This document shows, one piece after another, positions 63,929 through 64,000 of a stretch of 64,000 nucleotides of DNA. This DNA is from Dactylonectria macrodidyma (lineage: Eukaryota > Ascomycota > Sordariomycetes > Hypocreales > Nectriaceae): contig JAGMUV010000004.1 in assembly GCA_020744425.1 (NCBI GenBank), positions 868,001-932,000 of the forward strand, given 5' to 3'. The position numbers were made by a program, and so were the translations under genes. The notes under the pieces are model-generated. The model was not told the DNA's origin. It saw only the letters and a program-made list of their open reading frames with translations, and made no database searches. Position 1 is the stretch's first letter; each line of letters begins with the position of its first letter.

Positions 63929-64000
63929 TGCGACAGTGATTGCGGTCCACGCTCGCCGTCCTCCGTGGAGGGCCCGACGAGCGAGGGGAAGGCGGAACGG

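Overview
The window looks like a chromosome segment of a filamentous ascomycete (Pezizomycotina, most likely a Sordariomycete). Genes are monocistronic and lie on both strands, about one per 3 kb. Introns are short (mostly 46-139 bp) with GT-AG ends and CTAAC/CTGAC-like branch points. The gene set is that of a eukaryotic microbe. The one large transposon carries a footprint of repeat-induced point mutation (RIP), a process of this fungal group. The genus cannot be fixed from the sequence alone.

I support 22 protein-coding genes and resolve their exons from splice signals, reading phase and family similarity. In order: syntaxin-18/Ufe1 SNARE (-), MFS transporter (+), EMC4 (-), AP-1 beta adaptin (+), UBL3/MUB-type prenylated ubiquitin-fold protein (+), proteasome chaperone UMP1 (-), soluble twin-cassette ABC ATPase (+), a conserved orphan (+), 60S export adaptor NMD3 (-), rRNA processing factor ESF2 (-), aldehyde dehydrogenase (+), small CRIB-type protein (+), phosphomevalonate kinase ERG8 (-), large mitochondrial PPR protein (-), DEAD-box helicase DBP7 (+), small glycine-zipper protein (+), tRNA m5C methyltransferase TRM4/NCL1 (+), mitochondrial Obg GTPase MTG2 (-), a second conserved orphan (+), BFR1 (-), RPB5 (+) and a multi-spanning membrane protein with a long tail (-). 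These are mainly housekeeping functions: ribosome biogenesis (NMD3, ESF2, DBP7, MTG2), ER and vesicle traffic (Ufe1, EMC4, AP-1), sterol precursor synthesis (ERG8), proteasome assembly (UMP1) and transcription (RPB5). They do not form one pathway cluster. Several pairs are divergent with shared upstream regions (EMC4/APL2, UMP1/ABC, MTG2/orphan, BFR1/RPB5).

The clearest accessory feature is a Mutator-like (MULE) DNA transposon at 48715-52471. It has 67/68-bp GC-rich terminal inverted repeats and a perfect 9-bp target duplication. Its FAR1/MULE-type transposase is broken by many in-frame stops, nearly all TAG, as RIP would produce. A 545-bp sequence with TG...CA ends and a 5-bp duplication, most simply a solo LTR, is nested inside it. 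The MULE landed 7 bp beyond the MTG2 stop codon, so the 3' UTR of that gene must now come from transposon DNA.

Gene-free stretches are long in places (1-3036, 10874-13518, 26218-28199, 35621-39150, 42386-45582, 54225-56267). They hold simple repeats, pyrimidine-rich leaders and recurring TAGGTA/GGTACC-type motifs. I found no tRNA, rRNA, CRISPR array or secondary-metabolite cluster.
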